NCBI GenBank assembly: GCA_026826555.1
Contig: JAKSZT010054573.1
Coordinates: 3,099,998 to 3,163,997, forward strand
DNA length: 64,000 bases
Reading direction: 5' to 3'
Source of the DNA: Tolypeutes matacus
Taxonomy: Eukaryota; Chordata; Mammalia; Cingulata; Chlamyphoridae
Position 1 is the first letter of the stretch, and every line of letters starts with the position of its first letter. Shown here one piece after another: positions 12,335-24,738 of this stretch. Made by a program: the position numbers and the translations under genes. Below the pieces are notes generated by a model. It saw only the letters and a list, made by a program, of their open reading frames with translations. It did no database searches and was not told the DNA's origin.

Positions 12335-12545
12335 CACTAAACTTGGAGAAATATCTGGATTACAGCCTCAGCACTGCCTTTGTTACCGTCACCTTTCACT
12401 CATCTTTAAGATTCCCTAAATCTTTACGTTCCAATGGGAAAATGATGAGGGTAACATTTTCTCTAGCTAACTCCTAAGGTTATGAGTTTCAAACAGTACA
12501 TATCTGAGAGTACACAACAAACGTTGTGCAGATATGAGTTTACTT
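12335..12545 (+). repeat. MIR SINE
   Basis: Degenerate MIR-like order: an 'aacttggagaaat' block, a 'cctttcactcatctttaa' block and a 'gatgagggtaacat' block. Moderately uncertain because of divergence. Confidence 0.5.
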
Positions 12546-13287
12546 CACTTTTATTATTTTATCACTACCACCCTTGGAACCATTGCCTCTGAATAAATGC
12601 TTTCATTTCACCTATTTCTCTGACTTCTGGAAGGATAAAAAAAAAATGAGATGATAACTTATTTAAATACCAGAGTCAAATTGTGCTATATATATAACCT
12701 CATAAGTTAAAACTTACTATATGCACTTACTCATACGCTGTTTTCAATTTGTTCTTTGGTTGGTTGATTCATTTGGTGTTTTGAACTTTCTTGTGCTCTT
12801 CCTTCTACCCCTACCTAAAGACACTTAAGTCGTTATAGTGTCTCCAAAATGGCGGCCAAGGGAATGAAAGCTAAGAAGTGAATTTTCCTTAGTAGAAGAG
12901 GGTTATAGTGACTTTGTTGGAGCAATTCCAGAGACTGCAGATTGGCTACCTGGCATTCCCCAACTAGGTGTCAGATTCAGCTGGTGGCATTCATTGGCTT
13001 CTCCTCGCTTCAGCCAATGTTAAATACAGGCATTGATGAGGAAACTCCATAAGCTAGACAGTGAAGGGATCAAGAGTGAATTTTGAATCAAGGGATTTGA
13101 AAAGCAGTGAGTAGGGCATGCAAAGCAGGTACACAGAAACAGAAAGAAGGTCCTCAAACCATGTAGCCACCTTTGGGTCCAGTCACTTTTAAAAGATGAG
13201 CTTGTTTTTCCTGTTTTTCTCAGATCAGAGGCTCTTTGCTGCAGCTGATTTTGCTGAATTTTGCCGTCATGATCATTTTTAAACTAA
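12546..13287. other. Unassigned sequence
   Basis: No gene or repeat recognised. It holds a short 'aaaatggcggcc' segment near 12845 but no CpG-island context. Confidence 0.35.
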
Positions 13288-13463
13288 TGGGTCTTAAACC
13301 TGAGCACCTGGAGTGCTTATTAAAACACCAAATGCTGGGCCCCATGCCCAGAACTTCTGATTCAATAGGTTGGGATGGGACGTGAGAATTTGCTTTTCTA
13401 ACAGGTTCTCAGGTGATGCCAAAGCTGCTCTGGAGACTACACACCGAGAATTCTGTTTTAAGC
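13288..13463 (+). repeat. MER5A hAT-Charlie DNA transposon relic
   Basis: Follows the MER5A consensus almost end to end: 'gtcttaaacctgagc', 'cacctggagtgcttattaaa', 'tgctgggccccatgcccag', 'cttctgattcaatagg' and 'ctcaggtgatgcc'. It is a non-autonomous element and the surrounding 121-residue minus frame is an artefact of it. Confidence 0.88.
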
Positions 13464-13795
13464 CATGATGTCTCCAACAGGTCACTTGGACTTGATTCAT
13501 CAACTCATGGACTGTTGGCAATTGGAAGTGTCCTCTAACCATCTCTCCTCCCAACCCTGAAGCCATTTTCACTTCCTTTCGTCTTCCAGCTCTAAAGGGA
13601 AATTCTCTTTCTTCATCCTTTTCTGAATGAAGTTCTTCACCCATCCTGCATTGACACACTTCACATGCGTCCCAACAACTAAGATGGATGACGTTTTAAG
13701 GGTGTAGTAGGACAGTAAGTGGCAGCATGTCTAGTAGAATGTTTAAGACCAGAACCCCCAAACCATCAGCATGCAGGGAATAGTATCCCTTAAAT
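13464..13795. other. Unassigned sequence
   Basis: Between two MER5A copies. No feature seen. Confidence 0.35.
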
Positions 13796-13940
13796 CAGTG
13801 CTCCTCAAATTTTAATGGGCATAAGAGACACCTGGGAAACTTGTTCAAATGCAGAGTCTATAATGGGCTGGATTAGATTCTGAGAATCTGCATTTCCTAC
13901 AAGCTACTTGCCCAAAGACCACACTTCAAATAGCAAGGCT
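13796..13940 (+). repeat. MER5A-like hAT relic
   Basis: 'gctcctcaaattttaatggg', then 'acacctgggaaacttgttca', then 'gattctgagaatctgcattt' and a terminal 'ccacacttcaaatagcaag' block. It is the second, more diverged MER5-type copy within 0.5 kb. Confidence 0.8.
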
Positions 13941-14861
13941 ACTTGTAAAGTGCTTTGGATTCATAAATTCCTAAAATGTTTTGTTTTCAAGAGAGGGGAT
14001 TGATGATTCAGTTAAGTCAGAAATGTCTTAATATCTTCAGGACTTACATACCACCCCAAGCAGTATATCCCTGTCTTTGTGAATATGTTTATAGTTTTTC
14101 TCAGCAGCTTCACAATAAAGGACTAATGTTAGCAATATAATGCTTCCGTGTTTTTTCTCATTCTGCATACTGACTTAGATGTGCTTTGCAAAGCTTTATT
14201 TGTAACTGATGGTAAAACGTGTACTTGTATTCTTTAATTAAGCAGCCAATTTATCTCCTTTCTCATTCAGAATATTCAAGACTAGTGTTTAAAGGGAATG
14301 GTCAGAAAAAGTGTTTGATTTTGAAACATTCTTTACTTCCATCCAGACTCCCTGAAGTGAAATGGAAATTTAGCAATTATCCTGTTAATTCAGAGCCAAA
14401 GCCACTGTTGAATTCTGAATTACCTGGTAAGGTTATTTTGACATTGAACGAATTAACAGCTGAAGCATAAAAAATTTCCAGATTTGCCATGGAAAAGTAA
14501 AGGAAAGAAAACTAAACTACTCTATAAAAGGCATGAGACAAAATAAATCCAAAAACAATGCTGAGCATTTAGAAACGAGATAACAGATTAAAAATAAAAA
14601 CATATCAAGTCCATAACAGGTCAGCAATCTATACTTTAAAATAAAACACTAGTGAATACTAAAATTGCTTTGTAAATATGCATATTCTTTCCTTTACAAA
14701 CCATTTTTTTCTTTGTAAATGTAATAATGCTTATATAAGGGTACCATATTCTATAAGATTTTGCAAGCTGCTTGTATTAGACATGAGAGACAGACAACAA
14801 GATTTTTTTTTTAATGGGGACAATAGTCAAAAGACTGAAATGATGATTGGGTAGAGGATTT
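13941..14861. other. Unassigned sequence
   Basis: AT-rich. The 83-residue frame at 14219-14470 shows no recognised domain and no flanking splice or promoter support. Confidence 0.35.
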
Positions 14862-15110
14862 TTTTGTTTGTTTGTTTTTTAATAAACAATTTATTGACGT
14901 ATATCATTCATACATGAACATACATAAACTATAAGTGTTCAGTAAACATTGTGAACCTACAAAATAAACACGCATAACATCATATAGGGCTCCCACACAT
15001 CACCCCACCACAAATACTTTGCATTGTTGTGAAACATTTGTTAACAAATTATTAAAGAGCATCGTCAAAGTATTACTACTAACAATAGTCCATATCTTAC
15101 TCCCCTATAC
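14862..15110 (-). repeat. LINE-1 3' end (antisense)
   Basis: A T-rich left end (14862-14880) is followed by 'aataaacaatttattgacgt', 'cattcatacatgaacatac' and 'agggctcccacacatcaccc', the antisense of an L1 3' untranslated region of the type that mobilises SINEs here. The adjoining DAS-SINE begins at its right end. Confidence 0.6.
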
Positions 15111-15115
15111 CTTTT

Positions 15116-15585
15116 TTCCCCCAAAGATTTATTTATTTACTTACATTTATCCATTTTTACCCTTCCCCCTATTTTTGCTGTTTCTGTGTCCATCCACTGG
15201 GCAACTCTCTGTGTCCATTTCCTGCCCTCTCTTCTCATCCTTCTCCTCCTGTCTTCACTGGGATTCAATCCTCAGAACCTCTGATGTTGGAGAGAGGTGT
15301 CCTACCGCCTGCATCACTTTAGATCCTGCTTTTGCGGTGTATCTTGTCTTGGCTCTCCCTTGTATCACTCTCCTGTTACATCACATCTTGCTGCATGGCT
15401 CATGGGGCCTAATGGCTCACCCACACACTGGGCCTGGCAGCTCACCCACACACAGGACTTGGCTGCCCATGCGCCTTCTATATTTTTCTCTATTTAAATT
15501 TTTACTGGGAGGTCCCAGGGATCGAACCCAGGTCCCTCCATATGGGAGACAGATGCCCAACCATTTGAGCCACATCCGTCACCTG
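15116..15585 (-). mobile_element. DAS-SINE, long dimeric copy
   Basis: Full-length architecture in reverse complement. The A-rich tail is at the left (ATTTATTTATTT at about 15127). Then comes the 'ctctctgtgtccattt' module, an inner head around 15260-15320, a spacer with repeats of the 'ggctcacccacacac' type, and the outer head ending 'gagccacatccgtcacc'. The B-box antisense 'gggatcgaaccc' is intact. The 199-residue plus frame over it is antisense to the SINE. Confidence 0.9.
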
Positions 15586-16718
15586 CTATATCTCTTAAGG
15601 TTGACCAAAGATAGCTAGAGTTACAGTCTTTTCCCATACAGGATGGTCATATAATAAATCAGGCTTAGTTTATCACCAGCATTCTAAAAACCAGACCTAG
15701 GGAGAAGTGTCTGGGGACACATGCATGGTTTCTAATATAGTGAGTGTTTAGCCTACCCTTATTATCACAAAATCAGGGCAACAAGAATATTCGCAAAGAG
15801 GATGTTTTTTTATTTACTTATTAGTCTCCATTATTTTCTATAAAGGATCAGAAGGAGCAAACTATGATATATAAATAAAAATTGCATTTGTTTTAAAGGA
15901 CAGAGAAAAAGGAGAAACCAATATGGTGGCCATTTCTGGGAGATGCGAGGAGGGATATAAAACAGCTCAGATATTAACTTTGTGTTTAATGGTCATGAAC
16001 AATTTGTTCATTCCTCATCTTTCAAACAGCTGCGTTGTCCAACATAATAACCAAGCTTCCTTCTTCCTCTTAATTCTTCAAGTTCTATGTTCTCTCCCCT
16101 CACCTCCACTTTTTTTTTTTTTTTGGTGCAGGGATTAATCACCAATTAGAAATTCTCAGCTTACCTCTCCTTGCTCTTGTACAGTGCCAAAGTATAAATA
16201 AATACATATTTTCCATGTGGAAAACACTCAAGGAAATAAAGTACACCAGTATAAAGAGAACCCTTCCCTTGCTTTAGAAAGATCTAAATCTGTAACAGAG
16301 CCCAGGTGTCAATGAACTAACACAGAGTCAGTTTTTAAGAGGGTTTGTAACCATTTAAGAAAAAGAAATGTTCAAGATTTGACTGCATGTTAAAGCTAAT
16401 CGGCTGCCAATTCCAACATAACACTTGTGGTATTAAAAGATTTCATTTTCAATTTTAAAAATCTGGTGTGATTCAAGGTACTATCAAGGACAATAAATGA
16501 TCGTACCTGAGTTGGCTCTAGGGAATCCTGAGCAGGGCTTGAGTCCAAGAAATGGTTCTACATAGCAGTACTAGCCAGTACACGCTCAATTCCGTTTACT
16601 TGGGTATAGGGAAGCAGCCAGTTCTTACCAGGGAAGCTTTTCTAGAGTTTTCCTCCTTTACAGAAATGGGAGTTTTCTCTTAGAGGGACAGAAAATAAAA
16701 ATCATCCGAGAATTAAAC
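15586..16718. other. Unassigned sequence, possible SINE remnant
   Basis: A T-run followed by 'ggtgcagggattaatc' at about 16108-16140 resembles a DAS-SINE head cut off after the B-box region. The remaining sequence is not assigned. Confidence 0.35.
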
Positions 16719-17152
16719 TGTATGAGTCTCCTATTGGTGCAGTAACAAATTACCACACTATTAGCAGCTTAAAACTATGCAGATTTTTTTATCTTTCAGT
16801 TCTGGAAGTCAAGAGTCTGAAATAGGCCTCACTAGGCTAAAAATCAAGGTGTTGGCAGAACTGGTTCCTCCCAGAGGCTCTAGGGGAGAATTTGTTCCCT
16901 TCCTTGGTTGGCGGCCCCTTCCTCGCACTTCATAGAAATGGTATGTTGACTCCTTTTCACATCGAAGCACTGACTCTCCTGCCACCTGCTTTCTCTTGTA
17001 AGGACCCTTTTGGTTACACTGGGTCCACCCTGATAATCCAGGAAAATCTCCCCATTTAACTATATATGCAAAGTCCCTTTTGCCATATAAGGCAGCTTAT
17101 GCTCAGGTTTCAGGGACTAGTATGTAGACATCTTTGGGGGACAGACATTTTT
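16719..17152 (-). mobile_element. MLT1-like (ERVL-MaLR) LTR
   Basis: Antisense copy of a widespread mammalian LTR: 'tcctattggtgcagtaaca', 'cttaaaactatgcag', 'cactaggctaaaaatcaagg', 'gggtccaccctgataatcc' and 'gacatctttgggggac'. The right end is truncated before the expected terminal CA. No internal ERV genes are attached. Confidence 0.75.
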
Positions 17153-17159
17153 CTGCGTT

Positions 17160-19030
17160 GCTAACATTTTCATGTAGAGCTTTCCAGCCTTTCATTTATC
17201 CAATGTAAAGACGCTTTTGTGTGTATCTACAACTTGAATCAAAATTGGTTCACACGGTACATTGTGTTCTTCTACCTATTTGCTTCATTTAATAGATTCA
17301 GAATTTCCTCCGTATCAATTTAAATCCACATCATTATGGAATGGGCACACAGCATTCTATTATACATCTGTGTCAGGATACAGAGCAAGTAAATATTCCC
17401 TCTTGCCTGATTTTCAAGCCATTTTCTACATATTGATTCTTCTATCTGTGTGAAGTATCTTAACATCTGAAAAGTAAAACATCTCATTGCATTACACGTT
17501 CAACATTTTCTTGGATAACCTACAAAAATTATTATTCATCCAAATGAATTTTAAAACATTTCTTCAAGTTGGAATTTTAATGTATTGCCTGGGTTTGCAT
17601 TAAATTTGGGAGGGAGATTTATATCCTTATAATTCTAAGACTTCCTAGATCTGCATAAACTATGTCTTCCCATTAATGAGGTCTTTTAATTGAATGAGGT
17701 CTATTCAATAAAATGAGTGTGAGAAGTCGCTTTTCTTCATATACATCCACCAGTTTTCTTAATAATGTTGTACCATTCTTTTTCATATGTTCATAGCTTT
17801 GGTGAAAAAAACTAATTTTAACATTATGCTTCCTAACTGGTTATTGTTGGAACATAGAAAAGGGATTGGTTTTCTATTTTATCTGGTCTCTGTGATAAAT
17901 TCATATAATTTTGAAAATTATTTTCATTGGAGCCTTTTGGATTTTCTAAGTCAACAATCAAACTATCTTTAAATATCAATAATTTTGCCTGTTTCTATCA
18001 AATAAAAATGTGTCTATTATCATTTCTTGCAGAAAAATTGTAAATAATGAATCTTGTCATATCATTGGCTTTAAGTGAGAATTTCCAAGTTTGAAACAAC
18101 TGCCTTTTTATCTTGTTAGGAAGTTTCTCTTCTTGCTTTTCATTAAGAATTATTATCAGGTGCAGATGGTGAATTCTATCAAATCTATTTATGTTACCTA
18201 ATGCATCAAGAAAACAGTTCAATTTTCCTGTCTTGTGCCAAAAATCCAAAGAATTATATACATAGGTTTTATAAGATTGAACTACACTTGCCTGACTGAA
18301 ATATACCATGATTGGCAAAGACTTAGCATTCTTTTAAGGCAGTTTTCTTTCTCTGTTCCTGGAAAATTGTACATAAGGATCCTACGCTTCTTCAAAATTT
18401 AAAGCAACTCTGTAGATTTTATGGCATAATTCCTTGGCAACTTCCTCAATGTATTTTGGGATCTATTTAAGATTTAAGATCTTTGCTACTTTTGGTCCAT
18501 TTCAATAATTTTATATTTTTGCAAAAATAATGCATCATTTCATCTTCATTTTCAATTTTTTTTGAAAAAAAAATATAATTCTTTGATAATTGTTTTAAAT
18601 TCTTCTGTGTATTTAGTTATATATAATTTCATTTTGGATAGCTATGAGTTTTTAATGCCTTTCATAACTACATAGCTGATATTAATTTTAATTGTTCTTT
18701 AGGAAATCATGTCTAGCATAACTTTATAAAATACACACATTTTCCCCTTTCCTATGTCATTAACTTCCATTATTATTTATACTAATTCTTTTTCATTTAT
18801 TTTGGTCTCTCTCTCTTTTTAAGTTCTTAATACTAACTTGCTTATCTTTACTCTTTAAAATTCTTAGTAATAAAAGAGTTTAAGGTCATGGCTTTTTCCT
18901 TTGAGCACAGCATAAACTGTTCTCATTTGTTGCTCTCTTATCTATTGATGCAATTTTAATATTAAGATTCTTTCCATCCTTGCCCTCTTCTTTTTATCCT
19001 CCACATTTCTGCTAGAGCCATTATTAAAAT
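17160..19030 (-). repeat. Old, highly diverged L1M remnant
   Basis: Several blocks recall antisense L1 3' ORF2: 'acatcattatggaatgggc' with 'ttctattatacatctgtgtc' near 17330-17375, and 'ggaattttaatgtattgcct...gcattaaatttgggaggg' near 17572-17614. The remainder is AT-rich and continuous in character. Not all of this span need be one element. Confidence 0.45.
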
Positions 19031-19045
19031 GCTAATTACCCCAGG

Positions 19046-19487
19046 TGTAGCAGTCAGGGTTCTCTAGGGAAACAGAACCAACAGGAGATATCAGTAAATA
19101 ATATGAGATTTATAAAATTGTCTCACAAGACCGTGGGGATGCACAAGTCCAAATTCCGTAGGGCAGGCTGTGAGCCAGGGTCTCCCATGCACCTCTTTGA
19201 TGAGCTCCCAGCAGACATTGGCTGTGCAAAGTAGAGATGGAAATTCTCTGTCCGAATGCTGAAATCACTTCTCCTTTTAAAGACTTGCACTAAGTGGATG
19301 AGACATCACTCATTGCTGACAGCAATCTCCTTATTTGATTGTAGATATGACCAGCCATCTATGCAATCAACTCACTGGTGACTAATGTCCATAAATGTCC
19401 TTGTATTACAATTAGCCCAGTGCTTGCTTGAACAGACACCTGGGCACCATGACCTGGCCAAGTTGTCACATTAGCCTAACCATCACA
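19046..19487 (-). mobile_element. Solo LTR, family LTR-B, intact with target duplication
   Basis: 442 bp bounded by TG at 19046 and CA at 19487 and flanked by a perfect 5-bp direct repeat 'ccagg' (19041-19045 and 19488-19492). The plus strand starts 'tgtagcagtcagggttctct'. The sense strand is inferred to be minus because a related fragment at 39560-39815 carries its poly(A) signal in the opposite orientation. No internal region is present, so it is a solo LTR left by recombination. The 5-bp duplication points to an ERVL/MaLR-type integrase. Confidence 0.85.
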
Positions 19488-19492
19488 CCAGG

Positions 19493-21374
19493 TTATACAC
19501 TTAAACTCTGCATTTCCTGAAGCACATCATTTTAAAATTCTTTAGGATGCTATGAAACCAGGGACCCAAGAATCCCACTCTTATGCATATGATAGATTTA
19601 TGATTCCTTGAATGCACCACATCTGTAGCTCCCTGCTCCTCATGCCTGCACTTGAAAGAACCCTAATCATTCCTCAATATTCAGCTCAATTGTTCCATTC
19701 TGTGTGGGATTCTTCTCCTGCCCATCCAATCAGAACTAACCACTTCCTACCTTCTTGTAGACCACCCTCCTATTTCTACCCTGCTATTTCCCACACTGTG
19801 CTTCATATTCTTGTTCCTCTTCCTTTCTCCCCCTTGCCCTACTGTTGATTTCTTCCATGTAGCCTCAGCTCCTAACAGCAGACCTGCTGCAGAGAAGATT
19901 CTCACTCCAACTTTGCTGAACAAGTACATCAGTCCGTCTTCCTGACTAACCCCTCCATCTTCCATGATTTTCTTCCTTTACTTTAATTTTCAATCCAGCC
20001 ATTGCTCACAGAAACATGCCTATAAGGGACGAATAATGAGTAAGTAGATATTCCAAATTCCACAGTCATCCCATAGCAGCTTTTTTCAGTTAATAATAAT
20101 TTCATTTGCCCTTTGGTCACAGTAGGACCAACCTCTAGCATCATGGTGGAGTTTGTCCTAGGATTGCAGCCATAAAGTCGAGCCAGAAGCAAGTTTCAAG
20201 GCATCCATTCCAATATACTCATTTAACAGAGACAAAACCAGGGCAAAGAGACTGGCCTGAAAACTTCAGCCAGGTACAGGCAACAGGCAACCAAGCAAGC
20301 CCCAAAGCCCAGTTCCCTCGGCTCATAATGGGGTATCCTTTCCATCACCCAACAGCTCTTTGCCTCCTTGCCATCCTTTTAAGTATCATGACTTTTCTCA
20401 TCTTATTCCTGAACCCCTCTCCAAAGGCTGATGGACACCCACCTGCTACTCTGTGACCTTCACTCACCTCAACTATATCACGCAAACCAGAAAAAAACCT
20501 CTCAGAATAGTGCACTCCACGGACTTTCCAAACAAAGAAGAAATATACTAAAAGGTCAAGTTATGGGCTAAAAAAAAATGCTCTTACCTGTATCATTGAT
20601 TGAAATAGAAATTGGCACAGTTCTTTGGAACACATCCCTGCAAATGCAGAAATGTTCATAATCCAAATTCTAGATGTACAAAGGTGCCCCTCAAAACATT
20701 TTTATAATCATCATCAAAATCATGAACATCTCCTGGAAACGACTCTCATCACAGACGCAAGGAGCCATGGGACTATGATGTCATTGGAGATGAAAGAAGC
20801 CCCTGAAGCTCTGTCCTTCCCAGTCGAGGAGGAAACATAAGGTCGGGTGTCAGCTCACCTGCTCTGGGAAATGTAACAGAAAAGTATAATTTTGAGATGC
20901 AAGAGATATCTCCTACTCTTTCTCTCTGTGCCTAGAATACTGGAGGTCATTGGAGCAGGGAAAGGGAAAGAGAGTGCTGAGATAAACTGTTTATGGATGG
21001 AGTTGTATCCAAACGTTGGCATGCTCTAGACAGAGGAATTCAGCAAAGGTACATCTTTCTGGGCAGTGGGGGAAAGGCAGTAAGTTCGGGATGAAGGGAT
21101 TGAAAACCAAGAGCTCTTTTCCACTGGAAAACAGACTTATTTCTACAAAGTTGTCAGGGTATTTTCTCTCCTGTCCCAATCCCCAAAAGACACTTGGACT
21201 CACTGGCATCCTAGGCCCAGAGGGGCATAGCTTCGCCCTACATCCTCACTGGCATAAACCAATCCCCATCCCCTTGTCTGTGTCTGAAGATACCGTGATG
21301 GGTTTTCTCAGTAAAGTCTAAGTTGTCCCTTGATAACCAGAGTCCACTAGACAAGCAAGGGTCCAGAAGAAACA
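19493..21374. other. Unassigned sequence
   Basis: About 1.9 kb with ordinary base composition. Many overlapping short frames on both strands (up to 101 residues at 21016-21321) have no domain, no codon bias and no splice context that I can support. Confidence 0.4.
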
Positions 21375-21960
21375 GAATGCAGCTACATATGTAATTTTAA
21401 ATCTTCTAGTAACCACGTTCAACCATATAAAGTGAAATAGGTGGAATTAATAATTTTAAATAAACTTTGAATTTTATATCAGTTTTAGATTTATGGAAAA
21501 ACTTGGAAGATAGCACAGAGAATCCCCATGTTTCCCCTACTGCTAACGCCTTACATAGGATGGTCTGTTATCATTAACTAAACTCCACGCTTTATTTGGA
21601 GTTTACTAGTTTTTCCCTAATGTAATATTTCTGTCCATCCAGGGTCCCTTATGACATTTTGTCATCCCATCTCCTTAGGCTCCTCTGGGATGTGGCAGTT
21701 TCTCTGACTGCCCTTGTTTTGGATGACCTGGGCAGTTTTGATGAGTTCTCTTCAGGTATTTAGTAGCATGCATCCTTCAATTGGGATTTGTCTCATGTTT
21801 TTCTCATGGTTAGCTAGGGGTTAAAGATTTTTAGAAGAAAGACAAACGTAAAATATAATTTTCATCCCATGATGTCAAAGGAACATTGCATATTATCAAG
21901 GTCATCTTCTTTCTCTGGATGTTGACCTCTATCATGGACTGAAGTCAGGTTTTTCAGAAC
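21375..21960 (-). repeat. L1ME-type 3' end (antisense)
   Basis: 'gatttatggaaaaacttgga' then 'gagaatccccatgtttcccc', 'ccatccagggtcccttatga', 'ctccttaggctcctctggga' and 'caattgggatttgtctcatg' follow the order of old L1ME 3' regions in antisense. Confidence 0.7.
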
Positions 21961-22319
21961 TCTGCACCATAGTTATTCTCTTTTGGGGGAATTAATTTTA
22001 ATAATATATTTAAGTCAGCACAAAAGAACAAAAATATTATTTCCATTAGTACACAATATTTAAAAAATGAAGAAACTTTTTTTCACGAGACCTTGAAATC
22101 CCATGTGCATTTTGTATTTCCAGCATATGTCACACTGAACTATGCCTGAATTTAGGCTCAGTTTCTTGCCATTAGTTTTTTTAATGAATGCTCGAAAACC
22201 CTCTATAAAACTTCTTTAAATCATGTTGCATATTATTTTCCAGAATTCTCCTTTCTTGCAGAAATTGTTTGCTTTTATCTCATGAAACCAAATCATCTAG
22301 CTGCTCAGGTTTCAGGCTT
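21961..22319. other. Unassigned sequence
   Basis: No clear family. May be eroded L1. Confidence 0.35.
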
Positions 22320-23098
22320 CTCTTTGCTGATGGCAATCATTTTTTTAAGTGCTTTACTGAGAGTTAATTCACTTACCATACAATTCACCTGCTTAAAGTG
22401 GACAATTCAATAGTTTTTAGTGTAGTCACAGAGCTGTGCAACCATTATCACAATCAATTTTAGAACATTTTCATCACCCCCGATGGAAACCCACACCCAT
22501 TAGCAATCACTCGCCGTTTCTCCCAGCCCCCTCAGCCCTTAGTCAACTACTAATATTCTTATTAAGTCTCTAGATTTGCCTATTCTGGTTACATCACGTA
22601 AATGTAGCCATATGATTTGCAGTATCTTGTGACTGGCTTCAGTCACTTAACATACTGTTTTCAAGGTATGTCCATGTTGTAGCATGTATTAGTACTTTCT
22701 TTTTATTGCCAAATAATATTCCATTGTACGTATATACTACATTTTGTTTATTCACTCATAGTGTGATGGGCATTTGGATCATTTTCACGTTTTGGCTGTC
22801 AGAAAAACTATTGCTATGAACTTCAAGTTTTAAAGTGGACTTATATTTTGATTTCTTTTGGACATATAACTTGGAGGGTACTGTTTAGCCATTTGAAGAA
22901 CTGTCAACATGTTTTCCAAATTTGCATCACTTGACATTCCCACAACTAGTGTGTGAGTTCCAACTTCTCCATATACATGTCAACACTTGTTATTGCCTAT
23001 CTTTAATTGTAGCCACCCTAGTGGATGTAAAGTGGCATATCATTGTGGTTTTGATTTTCATTTGCCTGATGCTAATGATGTTGTGCATCTTTTCCTGT
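22320..23098 (-). repeat. L1M LINE-1, part 1 (antisense 3'UTR and ORF2 end)
   Basis: Starts with a T-rich tail remnant, then 'gctttactgagagttaattc', 'ccatacaattcacctgc', 'aataatattccattgtacg' and 'ggcatatcattgtggttttg', the antisense of an L1M 3' end running into ORF2. It stops abruptly where LTR-C material begins. The L1 text resumes at about 23722. Confidence 0.85.
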
Positions 23099-23272
23099 TG
23101 TTTTAGTTTCTCATCTCCTTAAAACAAATGCTACGCTATGGGTTGGCTTAACAACAGGAATTTATTGACTCATGGTTTCAGAACCTAGAAGGCTATCTTC
23201 CAAATGCAGGGATGCACCTGTGTTTTCCACACACATGGGTGGGCCTGCCCAAGGATCACCCTTTTTTTGGTT
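23099..23272 (-). mobile_element. LTR-C partial copy (left)
   Basis: Begins 'tgttttagtttctcatctcc', then a 'gggttggcttaacaacagga' block and 'atttattgactcatgg'. This duplicates the first about 90 bp of the adjacent LTR-C copy at 23281, then diverges. Possibly a second insertion or a tandem rearrangement. Confidence 0.65.
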
Positions 23273-23280
23273 CCAGAAAC

Positions 23281-23720
23281 TGCTTTAGTTTCTTATCTCC
23301 TAAAGCAAGTGCCATACAATGGGTTGGCTTAACAATAGGTATTTATTGCCTCATGGACTCAGAGGCTAGAAAGCTGGCTTCCTCCTGGAATTAGTCATCT
23401 TCTGTCTGGCCAGCAATCCTTGCAGTTCCTTGGCTATTCTGTCACATGGCAATGCACATGGCAGCATGTTCTCCTTTCTCTTCCAGGTTCCATTGACTTC
23501 CAGCTTCCAGCTTCTGGCTGCTTTCATGGCTTCTCTCTGTGGCCCTCTCCATAAGTCCTCCCATATTAGGATTAAGACTCATCCTCACTGAGGTTGGCCA
23601 CACCATAACTGAAGTAGTCTCATCAAAATGTCCTACTTAAAATGGGTTCACAACCACAGAAAGGGATTGCGATGAAGAACATGTTTTCCTGGAGACGTAA
23701 CTCCAGGACACCACACACAT
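23281..23720 (-). mobile_element. LTR-C copy inside L1M
   Basis: Starts 'tgctttagtttcttatctcc' and runs through 'aggattaagactcatcct' and 'gccacaccataactgaagta' to a 'ggacaccacaca' end. It resembles the LTR-C at 54743-58669 over the 'ggattaagactca' and 'ccacacc(a/t)taactgaagta' blocks. The sense strand is minus (poly(A) signal complement 'atttattgcc' at the left). It splits the L1M at 22320-23810. Confidence 0.75.
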
Positions 23721-23721
23721 T

Positions 23722-23810
23722 CTTGTCGACCACTAAGTATCTCTGGAGAAATGTCCGTTCAGATCCTTTGACCGTTGTCAACCTTTAAGCCAAAATTATG
23801 GTTCACACCC
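23722..23810 (-). repeat. L1M LINE-1, part 2
   Basis: 'tctctggagaaatgtccgtt' followed by 'cagatcctttgacc' is the antisense ORF2 text that should directly follow the break at 23098. The LTR therefore inserted into this L1. Confidence 0.75.
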
Positions 23811-24738
23811 AGGTTGCATCCTGGACATGGACACTTGCAAATGCATCTATCTCCTCCTCCTTGTTTCTCTCTTATGCCTATGTCCTTTGTTTTTTGTTTC
23901 CCTTTATATCTTCTTCTATTTATATTATGTTGCTGAGCTTTGTGTATACTGGTAAGTTGCCTTAAAACCTTTCTGGAATAAATCCAGGCATAAATAAGAT
24001 TTTTCTGGATCCTCCCTGTTTTCTTGGCCTCTGTAGCACTTTCTCTATGAGGAATTTTTTTACCTATCTGGTCTTTATCAGCTTCCTGCTAGTACTCCTC
24101 TTCTTCAGTTCTTGCTTATTTACCACATTCTCCAAGATTCTCCACAGACCCCTGGAGCTCTCCTCAGTATGGTCTCCTGAATCTTTACCCCCTGAGAATG
24201 TCCCCCCTCCCCCTTTACAGGGTCCTTCATGACAACTGCACATGAGTGTTTTATTAAGGAATATTGAGCACATTTGATACCTGGGATTCTAAACATCCAT
24301 CCTCAGAACTGACGGCCTTCAGACTACAGGGAAACCTGACCCAAATATCTTCCTTTTGTCCCTGAAACGAGGACATAGCTCCAAGGGTCATGAAGGATTG
24401 TAAGTCGAGGTACAGCCAATGCTGGGGTGGAGACTGCTTTGGATGTAGAGAGGATTTGAGCTGCACAAGAGCTCAGATAACAGAGAAGACAGGACAGAAA
24501 TTTCCAGTCCCTTCCTCACAGATACTCTGAGTGCAACAGATTCTTACATAACAAAACGTTATTGCAGAAGATCCATTTTCTAGCTCCTCTCCATATTCCA
24601 ATCTATGGGACCAGAAGTGTCCCAGAGCTAACACTGCATTTGTTGGAGTTGCACATGTGGGGAAGAGAGAGAGTAATTTGCAATGTCTAATAATTAATTC
24701 ACTTTACTCCAAAATGTGTATATTTATCAGTCAAGACC
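23811..24738. other. Unassigned sequence
   Basis: No repeat or gene recognised with confidence. Overlapping frames of 60-70 residues on both strands are unsupported. Confidence 0.4.

Noticed and set aside
15019..15618. 199-residue plus frame, the longest in the window
   Set aside because: It runs through an L1 3' end and the antisense of a DAS-SINE. Its content is explained by those repeats.
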